Shown in pieces: positions 12,249 to 25,048 of a stretch of 64,000 nt of DNA. The notes beneath the pieces were generated by a model. It made no database searches. It was not told where the DNA came from and was given only the letters and a program-made list of their open reading frames with translations. The translations under genes and the position numbers were made by a program. Within the stretch, counting starts at the first letter, position 1; every line of letters begins with the position of its first letter. The DNA is from Allium sativum (Eukaryota; Streptophyta; Magnoliopsida; Asparagales; Amaryllidaceae): the NCBI GenBank assembly GCA_030737875.1, contig CM060922.1:227954335-228018334 (forward strand). The letters run 5' to 3'.

Positions 12249-14118
12249 CTATAACATTGACATACTCCAGAAAGGGTACAACAAGGTTAGGAACGAAACA
12301 AAGGTTAGGACTACGAAACTCACGATTCCAATCCCAAGTACTGTCGCAGAACAAAGATTGTTATACGCTTCAATCTCTCCATCCTCATTGAGCACAAAAT
12401 CTTCTCCTACTACTTCATAAAACAGCCTTCTGTTATCATCTTCTAAGTCATTTACATGAATATAGTACATATTTTCCCTAGGATCATATCGCATACCAGA
12501 GATGAGGTGAAGCCACACACCATCCTCTGACTGCCAGTATATGCCATCATCAACAGAATCTTCATCTGAAGTGTCATTCTCAACATCTTGTTTATCATAA
12601 ACACTATTAACTTCTTTCTCTAAGCTAGCTTTATTGATATTTGCCTCAGCACCAACAGACAGACGATGGGTATAGGAAGATCTTTCAACAACATTAACTT
12701 TTGACTTCAGAACCCAGATGCTAGAAGGAGGCTTCAAGAGAGGGACCCTAGCTGATACAGGACCCAAAACAGTCTTACAAGCATCAGTTAACTGTCCTAA
12801 AGAATGACAAGAAGTACAAATTCCCGGTTGCCATGAATACTGGACAACTACAAAGAAATCAACACCATCAATTACTACTTTAAGCTTATTTGGTAATAGT
12901 CTACTTGGGGTTATTTCAATCAATGCTTTGAAAAATACAAGATTTTTCCTAATTTCTGTGTGGGCATCAAAACATTTAAATATTCCAATTCTACTAGATA
13001 GCCAATTCAGTCCAGGAAGGGTTTGAAGAACTGACGGGATCTAAGTGAAAATAGTCCAAAAAGAGATGGATCGAACCCGCTCTCTATCACTCTCAACTGT
13101 CGTACTCCACGAAGTAATAATAAACGATTTCCCACCAACAATTGCTGGACCAGATTCAAGAACCTTCCTTCTCTCTTCCATAACTGAGAATTTAAAGTAA
13201 AACATACCGTTCACAAAATTAAAACGTAAACCACCTGTCAAGTTCCACGCTTTTTGACATTGCTCATGAACGTCAAGATACGAAACAACGAGGAAGGGAG
13301 GTAAAAAAGGAGGAGTAGGTAGGCTTAGATGAAGTCCCCGATAAACTGGAAGGGACTGCAAAATTACTAACTTTCACATTTTGATGTGTTGCACTAACTG
13401 AAACCCCTGAGCACTCAACATCTATAGAATCAACCCGAAACTGTGTACCCAAAGCCGCATTTTGAATAACTACTTCCACTTCACAGGAAGGAGGCACAAG
13501 GTTAATTGGGGATTTGGAGATTTCATTGAGAACATCAGAAATCAAACTAACTGGCTTCACAACCACACGCAGAACATGACCAGTATTGGAGCTTAGAACG
13601 TTGGAGTTACACAAATCCACACTGGCAAAATTCGAATTGTTCACTTCCAAATTAACATTTTCCAACAACTTTTCAACCAAGAGCTCATTGTTTAAGGATT
13701 TACCTACAGTTTTATCCGAGGATTCCGATTTATTTAAAGCTTCAAAATTTGCAGAGATTGAGACTTCCTTCCATCAGTCATTTTCCAGCGAGCCACCAAA
13801 AAGAGAAGAGACGGGAGAAGAAACTATTGTGTCAATGTCCAAAATTGGAGTAACAGGGGATGATGCAGCAGCAGCAGTTGCAAGATCTTGCAAAATATCG
13901 GAGCTTCCAGAATCAACAGTTGACAGCGTTGAAAAACAACGACCAGATCTGGTCACACTTCTAAAAAAATGAGGCTTGGACTTCTTGTTATTGTGCATCA
14001 GAAGAGGAGGGGTTAGAGGAGATCGGAGCATGCATGAGGAAAGGGGCAATGGAAGGGTTGAGAATGTTAGACAAGATTGAGGTGGAAGGAAAAGGATGAA
14101 GGAAACCCAGATCGCCAA
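12249..14118 (-). pseudogene. DUF4283 + CCHC-type zinc knuckle protein, broken
   Basis: Reading right to left: 14118-13774 and 13680-13273 are poorly conserved N-terminal pieces in different frames. 13361-12249 then forms one frame interrupted by a TAG at 13041-13043. It contains a DUF4283 core ('FYFKFSVMEERRKVLESGP' followed by 'GGKSFIITSW'), the usual 'LNWLSSRIG' segment, and a knuckle-like 'CTSCHSLGQLTDAC' in which the expected His is Gln. DUF4283 with zf-CCHC_4 is the ORF1/gag-like module of plant LINE-type elements and derived host genes. No reverse transcriptase follows on the left. Instead the frame runs on through an acidic segment to a hydrophobic C-terminus (about 40 residues). It is a broken, 3'-truncated copy, and a captured or domesticated origin is possible. 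Confidence 0.7.
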
Positions 14119-14244
14119 ATCGCCAGAGAGCCTGCCATTCCAAAGATTACCATTAAATTTTGTTTTGTGATTGAAACGTTAGTGTCGCTATTTGACAATT
14201 AGATTTTACATATTTATATCTTTCATTTTATCCGTGATTAGGAG

Positions 14245-14596
14245 GATCAATTCCAGACTCCTCCATCGCAATTCAGGGGAGAACCCTTGGCCATCTCTGG
14301 TCGTAAGGATATCTTTGATGATGCTCCTCTCTCAGGATGGGAAAAGATGTATTATCAACAAAAGTAACTATTAAAAATCTTGAGGAACATGTATCCTATT
14401 TGGAGAACCAACTTAAGGAGAAAAACGAGACATTCACGAATTGCAGTGCCAGTTAATGGCTAACCCTTCTACTAGCACAGACGCAGAGATAGGCAAATTA
14501 TACCACCGAATTGATGAACTAAAGACTGAGTTGAAGAAAGGAAAGGCAGACTACGCCTCCCTAAAATTTGCTTTACAGAATCCTGACTCGGATTGA
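14245..14596 (+). pseudogene. Coiled-coil gag-like fragment
   Basis: Plus-strand frames encode 'DIFDDAPLSGWEKMYYQQK', then after a stop and frame change 'NLEEHVSYLENQLKEKNE', and finally, after another frame change, 'IGKLYHRIDELKTELKKGK' ending at a TGA (14594). The heptad-like charged sequence resembles the C-terminal coiled coil of the gag-like protein at 9746-11402. It may belong to the same element family, now separated by the DUF4283 fragment in opposite orientation. At least two frameshifts make it non-functional. Confidence 0.45.
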
Positions 14597-14633
14597 TGAA
14601 TTTGACCGCCCTGGGTCTTACTTGTGCCAAAAT

Positions 14634-14990
14634 GTGACATCTTTCTTAAGTGTCTTGAATGTTGGACCTTAAAAAAAATAGTAGTAATGTGTATGGGACA
14701 GTTTATGGCACCATGGTATATAAACATGTTTGTGTGTCGTGTGGGTATATAAACATCTTTGACTGGTATATAAACATGTTTATGGCACCATGGCACACAA
14801 GATGCATCACACACTTTTGTTGGAACTAATACTATTATGGCATAGTACGCATGAAATAATTAATGAGTTAGCTTTTACTTTGTGTGCTAGTAAAACATTT
14901 CTAGATTGATAGATATTTCCAGGGACTCCCCCCTCCTAAGACAAGAAAATCTTGTCCCGAGGTTTTATCAAAGGGAATTTTAAACGTACG
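14634..14990 (-). mobile_element. Possible LTR end with polypurine tract
   Basis: At 14922-14940 'gggactcccccctcctaag' gives a minus-strand polypurine tract. The bases to its right ('cttgtcccgaggtttt') correspond in position to the 'cttttcgtcctcgaaa' and 'atttcatccccgaaa' blocks beside the tracts at 44997 and 55673. By analogy the sequence to the left would be a 3' LTR of about 290 bp beginning near 'tgtgacatcttt' (14634). No matching second LTR was found. Confidence 0.3.
14715..14780 (+). repeat. Three copies of a TATATAAACAT motif
   Basis: 'ggtatataaacat' or a close variant occurs at 14715, 14743 and 14765. The cluster is flanked on both sides by 'tatggcaccatgg'. It could be a repeated TATA element of the putative LTR or a minisatellite. 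Confidence 0.5.
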
Positions 14991-15479
14991 CTTGATCTTT
15001 TGCCCGAATATGTATTCTAGGGTCGCATGACGATGTGATTGCATATATATATTTAGCATAGTAAGTAACGAATTAGACGAATGCGCGGATTAAGGGATCT
15101 TCCCTGAGCAATACAGTAGGTTCCTACTTTCACTTGGGGACCTTTTAGGCAATCAGGATTCAACCATCAAATCGATTATATATCCCCTTCCTAAGGGTTA
15201 GAGCTTCATGACCCATATTAGGGTATCAAAATAAGGTTTCCAGAAAGAATCTTTTAACAGTGATAGGATTTTGAATCACTTCTCGAATTAGGGTGCAAGG
15301 TTAGGAATCTGTTTCCCATAGTAACGGAAATATGGTTCCAAACCAGATTTAGATTATTAGAAAAATCAAATATCTTCTTTCAATCACGGCTAAGCTTCCG
15401 AACCGACCCAGAATCAGCTACTTAAGATAGGGCCACAAATCCCTTTCCAGCCTTGAGTGAGGCCTGAATCACCCTAGAT

Positions 15480-15745
15480 TTGGGTATTTGGAGATTGAAG
15501 ACTAGAATCCCAATTCTGGTATTAATAAAAGTTCTAAACCAATCCTTATTCGGGCATTTAGAGATTGAAGACTAGAATTTTAATTTTTGGTATTAATAGA
15601 AACACCGAACTAACCCTTATTTGGGCACTTAGAGATTGAAGACCAGAGTTTTCACTTCTGTTATTAATAGAAACCCCGAGCCAACCCTTATTCGAGCATT
15701 TAGATATTGAAAACCAGAATTCCACCTCTGGTATTAACATTTCGC
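15480..15745. repeat. Tandem repeat, ~71-bp unit, about four copies
   Basis: The string 'gagattgaagac' or close variants recurs at 15491, 15561, 15632 and 15703, spacing 70-71 bp, each followed by 'ctggtattaat' or a variant and then 'aacccttattcgggc'. Units are about 80% alike. No coding meaning is apparent. Confidence 0.8.
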
Positions 15746-15916
15746 TACCCCTTTTGGGTTTGATTTATGAAGCAGAGGTTGTACGTGCTTCTTGAGCCAC
15801 TCTCTGGCATTTGGTTACCAAAGCAAATGATGTATTGCTTTGTTGGCCAGTCTCGGGGCCTGTGCATCCGGTGCGCTTGGCTAGCTTATCCACAAGCAGG
15901 TCCCAAGGACTTACCC

Positions 15917-16120
15917 GACCTCCCTCCAGGAGGCGCCTTATCCTGACCATTGTAGCCATGATAAGGTCTTAAATACTTAAACCGGGCCATCATAGATGCA
16001 GAATTAAGGCTTACTCTTTTGATGCTCTGTCCTGGCCATTGTAGGTGATGATAGAGGCTTACACTCGACCTCCCTCCAAAGGGTGCCCGATCCTGACCAT
16101 CGTAGGCGATGATAGGGGTT
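15917..16120. repeat. Imperfect direct repeats with 'cgacctccctcc' blocks
   Basis: 'cgacctccctcc' followed by a short stretch and 'atcctgaccat' occurs at 15917 and again at 16066. A related 'cctggccattgtaggtgatgat' block lies at 16031. This looks like a decayed local duplication in retroelement-derived DNA. Confidence 0.5.
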
Positions 16121-16260
16121 CACATTCCCTTCTGCGGGTAACGCGGAACATAAGCAGAGGTAGGACGTGCTCTTCTGCGATCAGAGGTAGGACATGCTTA
16201 GTTCATAGTAGAGGCAAGGTAATCATGGTGTGTAAGCCCATGATACTGTGTGTAATCCCA

Positions 16261-16422
16261 TGATAGTGTCGGTTACATTCCTTCCAGAATATTTCCTTAA
16301 GTTATCGGCTTTTTCTTGTGTTGGGCTTTTGTTGACGGAAGACTCCGTTTTGTCGGTGGTGATCTGTTACCCCTTCACCGCCAACCTGTTCCGGATGCTT
16401 TATTTTAGTAGTAACAATGTTG
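16261..16422. repeat. Dispersed repeat, copy 2
   Basis: This is the partner of 5161-5322 in the same orientation, differing at roughly one base in seven. It ends near 'ttagtagtaaca', after which the two loci no longer match. Confidence 0.75.
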
Positions 16423-16532
16423 ATTCTTTAACTCATCAATCATGGCTAAGGAACACTGAATGATTCAAAGATACGGAATAACTTGGATGCAATTTCTCTT
16501 TCGCAAAGTGGTTCCTCGGCCTCCTCCGATAC

Positions 16533-17607
16533 CTAAGAAATTATAGGATCGAGTGGTCTAACAAAATTTGAAAAACCACTCCTAACTGTGTTCATGGCTT
16601 TGAGTACCCATACTTGTTTATATAACAATCCATTCAAATCTATCCTTGTGCCTTTAGGAACCCAAATCTGTTTGAATTTGGTCAAAATTGATTTTATTAA
16701 TTTTGGGAACCTCATTTGTTTGAATGGGTTATTATTAAACCAATATATATTTTGATTTTGGTTGGCCTTTCCATAACACAGGAAATTTTAAGAAATCGAG
16801 AATTTTCTAGAAGTTTGTTTTTCAGTTGAAATTTCAAATCCAAGTCCTTTATTATTTTCAAATATGGAATTATTTTACAAAAGAGAATTCGAAGAATTTT
16901 GACTCTTTGGAAACTTCTTAAATTTCAACTCAAAATCACCGACCTTGGATTTTAACAAGTTATTCTCAATTACAAGCTTCTCAATTTTGGTTTTAGGCTA
17001 AAAAATCTCAATTTCAAATTGTTTGCAGTTTTCAATTTCACTTTTTTCAAACTTTTCAATCTCCTTTTCAAAACCAACGTTTTTCCTCAAAAGCTCATTT
17101 AAAATTGATTTGGTTTTCAGCAAGCTTTCTTTCTCAATAAAATCATAGTTGGAGTTTTTAGCCATTTTAAAACTTTCCAACTCCTTCAAAAAATTGTTTT
17201 TGTTTTTAGTTCAATCTCGTTTACTTTTAAAAACATCATTTCCTTTTCAAGCTTCTGAAATTTATCATTGGGATAACTAAAACATTTTCCAAATTTATAC
17301 ATTTTTTATAATAAGAGTTTTCAATCTTTTTAATGTTTTCAAGTTTTAACTCCAAATCACGATTTTTATTGGTCAACTCAATATTTTTAGATTTTGGAAT
17401 TTTATTTTTATATTGTAGACCCTCAATAGATTTAGTTAAAACAATAAAAAAATGAACTAAATATTCATATGAGTAATCTCCTGTCTTATCGTCTATTGAG
17501 TCTCCATCTGTAACTCTTGTGAAGCACACATCTAAGTTTGAGTTGACAATTGAGGGTTTTGAGCATTTGCCTTTTCTTACATACAGCAGATCGAGAGTTT
17601 TCTGCAT
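16533..17607 (-). pseudogene. Ty1/copia gag remnant
   Basis: Minus-strand pieces follow each other in element order from right to left. 17607-17236 has 'GDYSYEYLVHFF' and then a Lys/Asn/Glu-rich coiled coil. 17189-16998 is more coiled coil. 16715-16533 contains 'KQIWVPKGT', the motif found between the zinc knuckle and the protease in many plant copia Gag-Pol proteins. A primer-binding site and LTR lie directly to the right, so the reading direction is consistent. The N-terminal Gag, the zinc knuckle and all of pol are missing, and several stops are present. Confidence 0.6.
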
Positions 17608-17895
17608 ATCATGCGCAGTTAAACAATGAGATAAATTTTAATTGATCATTACTAAGATAGGAATAAATAATATGCATAGCATGAGTATTTAAAACCTTAT
17701 TCCGCATATTTAACATTTCTCTCATATTGATATAATATTCCAATATTTAATATTAACAGACTTTAAATAGGATCCCATTTCTGATTTCCAATTAAAAAAA
17801 TATGTACCATTAAAAATAATTGGAATACGACTGAATTGGCTCTCGCTAGATTGACAACTAGGAGAAAACATGACCCTGGAGTTAATAAGAAACCT

Positions 17896-17907
17896 GCTCT
17901 GATAACA
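17896..17907 (-). other. Primer-binding site, tRNA-iMet type (one mismatch)
   Basis: The minus strand reads TGTTATCAGAGC, one base from the TGGTATCAGAGC site complementary to the 3' end of initiator methionine tRNA. It lies two bases left of the LTR start at 17910. Confidence 0.7.
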
Positions 17908-17909
17908 CT

Positions 17910-19575
17910 TGTAGGATCTAGATTAACCCTAGAGGGGTGTTAATCGGGTTTATTGCAGTTTTGCAAGTTATTAAAAATATCACAACACAAATAATAATCA
18001 GAATAAATAAATGCGGAAAGTAAATGTCACACAGATATACCAAGCTTTGGCAAAACCTTGCCTACTTCTGCATCCCATGGTTTCGATATAAAATTTAAAC
18101 AGTATCTATGCTTACAAATCCTATAAAATCGCGACACCCGATCCCTACTGTTCTAATCCTATGCTAAAAACCGTGCATTGAATTTTATCCCCTACATCAG
18201 ATTTTCCCCGAATTACAAACCCATAACTCGTAAACCTTAGTTATAAATCCTATAACTAGAAACCATAGTTTTACAAAAAAATAGAAAACTGATGGATCGG
18301 TAACAATTGAAATATAAAAACAAAAGAATAAACTAAAAACAGAAAACCCCTTTATAAAATATAATATGTCGGCTAACATTTTCTTTCCTTCTCAAAAGAA
18401 TGTCGATTTCTCTTTAAATCTCCAATGGCGGCCGAAGAATGAAATTAGGGTTTTTGCTACCCAAATTGAATCGCTACTTCAAATCTGGATGAATCTTCTG
18501 ATGGGTCGACCGTCGTTGCTAGCTTGTCAATTGATTTGGGCTCTAGAGATCAAAATCAATGAGTAATTCTGGTTTAAAATTGTTAGCTCTCGAGTTTTGT
18601 TGTTTGATTTCGGTACTCATGTCGATGATGAATCTGGTGTATGAGTACGGTATAGAAACCCTTAATCCATTCTCTGATTTCCTTGAATCTTGGTTTGATT
18701 GCTGCATGATTTGTTGATTAAATATGTGTCCCTTGATGATTTTATGGAAACAATTGATTATTTTTAAGAAGACTTTCCACGAATGAATTTCCATGTAATC
18801 AACAAATTGTTTTTTGAAAAATTGGAACTTGCCAAAAAAAGTTTGCATATTGATTATTTCCAGAAATTTGTCTTCGAATGAATTTCAGAATTGCTTGAAC
18901 ACGTGCATACACTTGATTTGCTCTTGCTATTTTCTGGAAACATATGAATGAATTTCCTTGACCTTAATTTGCACATTCGAAATCTTTTACTGTGAGCATT
19001 CAAGGCTTCATGCATTGTTTTTTCTACCTATAACAATTCGAGCTTTGAATTGTTTACTTGTGGCTTGGCACAATTATTTCAGCATGTTCATTTATATACA
19101 TACATATATATATACACATAAGTGTGTGTGTATATATATGTTTAACTATTGCCATTATTATGTTGCTTTTTTCATTAAGCTGATGACGTGAACCATTTTG
19201 GTGCTGCCTTGACCATGTCTTGTCCACTTGAGATGTTGGTCTAGCTTTCCTTACTTGACCCTTGGTGATGTGTCTATGGTTCATCGTGTTTCGCTTGAAA
19301 CTGAGTTTTCACTGTTGCATGTCTTTCGTTTGACCATTCTTGTGTGCTTCCTCTGCAAACTACTTGTTGAAATGCCATGACATCTCAGTCAATCTGGCTT
19401 TCATGTACACTGTGTGTACACCTGTGTTGTATTTGCACATGTATGCGATACTGCTGTGTCCATGGCTCCCCATTACTTTTGTATATAAACTGGTCATTTG
19501 TATAATGCTACATAACACAATTATACCATAGCGGTTTTGTTGTGCCTCACATTTTTCTTTCTTCATGAACATGCA
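17910..19575 (-). mobile_element. Ty1/copia-type LTR, copy 1
   Basis: It starts TGTAGGATCTAG beside the primer-binding site, so it is the 5' LTR of a minus-strand element. It is collinear with 29975-31610 plus 32393 onward, at about 85-90% by eye. Shared blocks include 'aaatgcggaaagtaaatg' and 'ttgaccattcttgt'. A TA/TG microsatellite sits at 19090-19140. The right part is interrupted at 19576 by another element. The short frames inside it are not coding. Confidence 0.65.
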
Positions 19576-19871
19576 TAGGGATGGAAATGGGTGGGTAATA
19601 TGCCGGGAACGCATCCTTTGCCTCCATCCCCTCTACCCATTTGTGGCCACCGTCCCCGTCCCATGCCCATTTAATACCCATCGGATTCGGGTAGGGGAAT
19701 ACCCATCCTTTATGGGGAATCCATTAGGTACCCATTAAGGAAAGATGAAGAAAAAAAGATAATAAATAAAAATAAAAGGAAAAACAACAAATTTAAATTT
19801 AAATTAAACAAATGTTAATATTAGTTATATTTTCGAATCGAACGTAATAAAGGAAGATGAATGGTCAATAT
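19576..19871. mobile_element. Truncated hAT-like element
   Basis: The sequence begins TAGGGATGGAAATGGGTGGG. It interrupts the copia LTR at a point where copy 2 reads on ('gaacgtgcatgctttcatt'). The terminal TAGGGATG and the 'ggtacccatt' and 'tacccatcc' blocks are typical of short hAT derivatives. No matching right terminus is present. The element is cut at 19872 by the family A LTR. Confidence 0.45.
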
Positions 19872-22800
19872 TGAAACGACCCGAACTTCCCCGTGAAGGA
19901 AAGCACGGATTGAGTTGAGAACAAAATGAACCAGAACACAAACAGAAGAAAATTTCATTCCTTATTACAACAATCGCATCAGAATACAAGAATATATAGA
20001 GTATGAATGAATACTGTACATCAGAAAAATATCAGGGATTACAATACATTACATAGCAGCGGAAAAATAATACAATACACAACTAAAGATGATATACAGA
20101 TACAGAGCTTTCCGGATATCGTTCCAGCTGTAAATCAGGATCATGTGAATATAAATCTGCAAAACCAAAACTACTAGCTGCCCGTTTTGAAAATAAAGGG
20201 CACCCGGAGTTTAGGTTAAAACAATAAACTCCAGGTCTGTCATGTAACTGGTGTGAGAACTAAAACAGTTATTAATTTGATTTTTAAAGTTAGGTAATTC
20301 AAGGGACCACGCCATATAACACGAAACGGGTTTACCCCCAAGAATACTAGTGCATAAAACAAATAGCGCAATGCTAAATAAAGAACAATGAAGCTATTAT
20401 AAGACTCAGGTCCCATCACACAATGCAACACAAGCCGGAGGATAGGGTTTTTACCTTATAATAGCCAAAAATGCTTCGTACGTGAAATTTCATCTTTTAT
20501 TATTACTATAAGTGTATAGTGTCAAAACAATTGCAATCATAAGTATCAATCATAGACGGCATAAACGCCCCATACCACTATGTCGCCATATATAGGACTA
20601 CAACTAAAACCGAAATGTCACATATTGGAAATTGGATTTCCGTCATGAGTCGTGGCAAGGGACAATCTCCTCACCGCTTCGGGACACTCTAGCAAATGCC
20701 CCAGGACTACACACTCTGGGTAGCCCTTAGAATCGACTGGGCCGGTCCTCTCTTACGTTTGCAGATTAGTTATTCCTAAACACACGTTTCCCGATCCTAT
20801 CAGACCTATACCATCGGCTTCGAAGAGACCGATATATCCGAGGTGCCTCGCATTCCAACATACACAAAGGTATAAAAATCAACGATGTTAGGGCTAGTAA
20901 AACGCTGACACCACCCATATCTAGAAAGAAACGTCGTGTTCTCCCAGCAGTCCTTATCCTGTTTTTGACTCATACCGAGGTGTGAGGCTCGCGAATTAAC
21001 GCAATACACAAAGCTACGATGTATTAAAGCCGTGCTTTGATCACCAACCACAAGACTCTGCTTTTCAACAGAAGCCTTGAACATTTGCATCTCAGTATGC
21101 CACACAAGCAATTCATGCCATGCGACTGATATCTACCGATATATAACCTCTGAGTTCGTACGTCTCAGAGAAGGGCGTTAAGAAAGAGAATAAATTCTCC
21201 ACCGCCAAACAGATATATATTTAATAGAAATCAATCAGCACCGAATAAAATCCAATGTCAGACACAACAATCCATTTACAAGTCCGTTCTGGGTCTGAAC
21301 GAAACCGGAGGTACTTTATACCTCGCATATCCATTGATCTCCAAATACGTCTGGAAGATCACCAACTATTTCCCTCCTCTTGGGTGTACAGCCCAATCAA
21401 GATCACCAGTAATCGTCCAAACGATGTGAAGACCTCTGGTCTTTAACCACCGTCTTCATCGTCGACTTATCGTCGATTCAGTTATTCAAAATGGGTATAG
21501 ACCCGACCTTTCCGAATAACTCGCGTATATAATAAACATGTGTTATAAAAACACACATATGTCTCATTCCAATTCTGAATATTCTTTTATTTAAATATTC
21601 ACATCTTTAGGGATTTGTTCCCATTAATTTTATCAAAGATAAATTCTTTAAAATTATTCTTTAATCTTCCTTTGGATATCATTTCAAAACAAATTATGGT
21701 TTTCCAAAATAGTCGGGATTAACGAACCATACCGAAGTAATCATTTATTTATTTCCCAATACCAATCTATTCATCCCATAGAGAAAAACTGTTATTACCC
21801 CATAACTAACACCACAGTGTTATCGATAAATTTAATTACCATTTCCCGTTCAAATCTAATTGAAGATTTAGCTATCGCTCAGGCAAAACTGGTGATACTC
21901 CGTTCTCAATCATTTCCTATACTTGATAATTTAAATTATCAATTCACCTTTCAATCTAATTAAAAATTCATTAAAACGCCACTTGGTTTTAATCTTTCCA
22001 AATATCAAAATTAATGATTATTTAACTTTGGTAAATCAGACATGTCGCATCGACAATCTACACCGCACTATTGATTTCTACCGATATATAACCTCTGAGC
22101 TCGTACATCTCAGAGAAGGGCGTTAAGCAAGAGAATAAATTCTCCACTGCCAAACAGATATATATTAAGCAGAGATCAACCATACAGTTCGAAATACAAT
22201 GAAAAACATGAAATCCTGCATTTTACTGGATTAAAGAACTAATGTCATTTAAAACATAGTTCACGATAAACCCAAATCACATTCCATTAATTTTGGAATA
22301 TTCACGGAAAAACAAATCCATATATAATCGATATCAATTTCCGTATCCGACCAATAATATAAATGGAATAACGGCAAAACCTTTTAAATTCCATATGTAT
22401 TAACAGTCTTCCTTCATAGAATTTCATTTCGATTATTATCAAATCGAATTCCATTCAATCCCAATTCAATATATTAAACTGGAAAACGTTACTTTGGAAA
22501 ATCCCATTAAATCTCAATAAAAAGATTTATAAATTCCAAATCACATTTCACTATAAATCGGGTTAAAGAACGAATGCCGTTAAAACACAGTTCACAATAA
22601 ATCCGATTCACCTTCTATTAATTATCGGGTCAAAGAACAATAAACCCCAAAAATCAATTCTAATTCAATTCCAATTAAATATATTAATTAATTAGTATAC
22701 TTCATTAAATCTAAATAAAAAGATTTAATCTTTTCTCAATTGGGTTTAAGAACGGTGTTGATGAATACACCATTCATGACAAACCCAAATCCCATTTGAT

Positions 22801-24544
22801 ATTAAATACAAGACTCTGAATAGAAAATATATCGGCTTATATTCAATATCAAATTCTGAAACCAACAAATATCGCTTCAGAAATAACGATATAAAATATA
22901 TCTTCCAAATTTCCATAACAATACCCGTATAATCCTGAATCCAATATCGAAATATTATGATGATAATTTCGATGCAAATTCGTTCCAATTAATATATTGG
23001 AAATTTTGGTTATTCGTAAAAAACATTTTAAATCCAATTTATTTATTTTAAAAATAATTGAATTATAATTCTAGTTCAAAACTAGTCCATTTCGATAAAA
23101 ATACATTTTTTATCTTTTCAAATATGGAATTTTTCATCCCAATTCTTTCCAAATCATTTATTATGATTTTACACAAATTATCGCTATTTTTAATAATTTT
23201 ATCAAGGCCCGTACGGTCGATTTCCATAAACGGCCATCGAACTGCACTTACAACGACCTTTTCCAAATTTGCTTTGGACATAATTCCAAACCCAACCATC
23301 AGATTTCTAATTTTTCATATTCGTTAGAAAGCTCTTTTCGATACGAACCTAACAGTTCTAGTTTTAGGAGAATCCGACGGTCGGATCTCCCCTAATATCC
23401 GTTCGAAGTCAATGGTCGAAATTCGCGAACTGCAGCAGCGCGACGCGTTCTATTCAGGCCATTATATATATAATATATTATATATATTTCGTCGATTTCC
23501 GTTTAACACATATTTTATAAACCGTTTTAAATTCATTTTCAAAACGATTTCAATTTCATATTCAATTTCAAATCAAAATTGAATATTCCATATCATCGAT
23601 ATATAAATGATAGTATTTTAAAAACAATATTTTTTGAAATCGATTCCTTTTCGATATTCATTGTAATAATGAATAAAATCGATATAAATATCGTTCACGT
23701 TAAAATGGCGTCAATCTAATCAACATAGCTATATATATTTAAATATATTCGTGTCTATCCCAAATCAGACATCAAAATCATATTTTGACCTTTTACTGAA
23801 TATTCTTTTAAAATATTCATCATTTTAAAATATTCGTTATTATAAAATATTCATCATTTTAAAATACTCGTTATTTTAAAGTATTCATTATTTTCTGAAC
23901 TGGAATCAGACATGGTCAAATACCATATAATTTGATTTGTATGGATTTCATACACACATGTACACTACGATAATCAAACACAGTCAACCATCATCCAAAG
24001 TGCATTCTATACTACATAAACATCGAATATAAATATTTAACGCTTACAATAGCTTGTCAATCGATCGATCGACATACAACTAATTATTGGGACTAGTGTT
24101 TGTCATATATCATCCCAATACCCGTGTGGGGTTTCAAACAATCAAACACAGGTTTTATTTGTGCAGTTGGGCGATGTGTAAACTTTATCGTCCCAATCAA
24201 TATCAATCAAATGTGTGTACATAAACAAATCATCCGATTTGTTTATGAATATTTATTTTATTCATATACACGTTAAATTATATTTTTAACTATAAAATAT
24301 TTTAACTATAAAACATTCTATTTCATTCCACATTACCACCAATTTTCACAACAACATACAATCAAACAAACAAGCCGTCCATGGTCTGTGGACGATGGGT
24401 GTCGGGTGCTGCTAAGCACAGTCTGCATTCTGGTGTACATTTTAACTAGAAAATAAAATCAAAGTGAGAAGTTCTCACCTTGGGGTTCCACTCCGTCATT
24501 CTTTAATTCTGAACGGTTCGAATTTGCCCAAAATTTCAATGCAA

Positions 24545-24800
24545 TCTTTTGCACGCTGTTCACATTAAAAAACACATTTTTATCTCACTATATATACAAT
24601 AAAATTAGATTTTTATTTCGCTACATATATAAAAATCATATTTTTATATTCTCTATTACATAAAAATTCTATTTTTACTACTCTACATAAATAAAAATCA
24701 TATTTTCATATCTTCTATATAATAAAAATTATATTTTTATTATCTCTAAAACATAAAAATCATATTTTTATTATCTCTACAATATAAAAGTCATATCCTT
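24545..24800. repeat. AT-rich minisatellite in the LTR
   Basis: Units of roughly 35-45 bp containing 'ataaaaatcatatttttat' and a 'ctctac' or 'ctctaa' spacer repeat about six times. The core is nearly self-complementary. A similar array lies in the same LTR family at 42530-42910. Confidence 0.65.
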
Positions 24801-25048
24801 ATGTTGTATAAAAATCTAAACTTCTTTTAAACACATTAAAAATTATAGCTTGGTTTAAAATAAAAATCATTACTTTATCTAAATTAAAAATCAAATCTTT
24901 ATCCTTCATTCGTATAAAGAAAAATCCAATTTTTTCTTTTATGAATTAAATACCTTAACGTTACTTAAACTAATTTAAACATTTAAAATAAATTAAAAAG
25001 AAACAAACAAAAAAGAAGAACTTACAGCGAATCGGAGGAGAGGGGTGT

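Noticed and set aside
13586..13972. Plus-strand frame of 128 codons
   Set aside because: It is antisense to the N-terminal part of the DUF4283 pseudogene, with no domain of its own.
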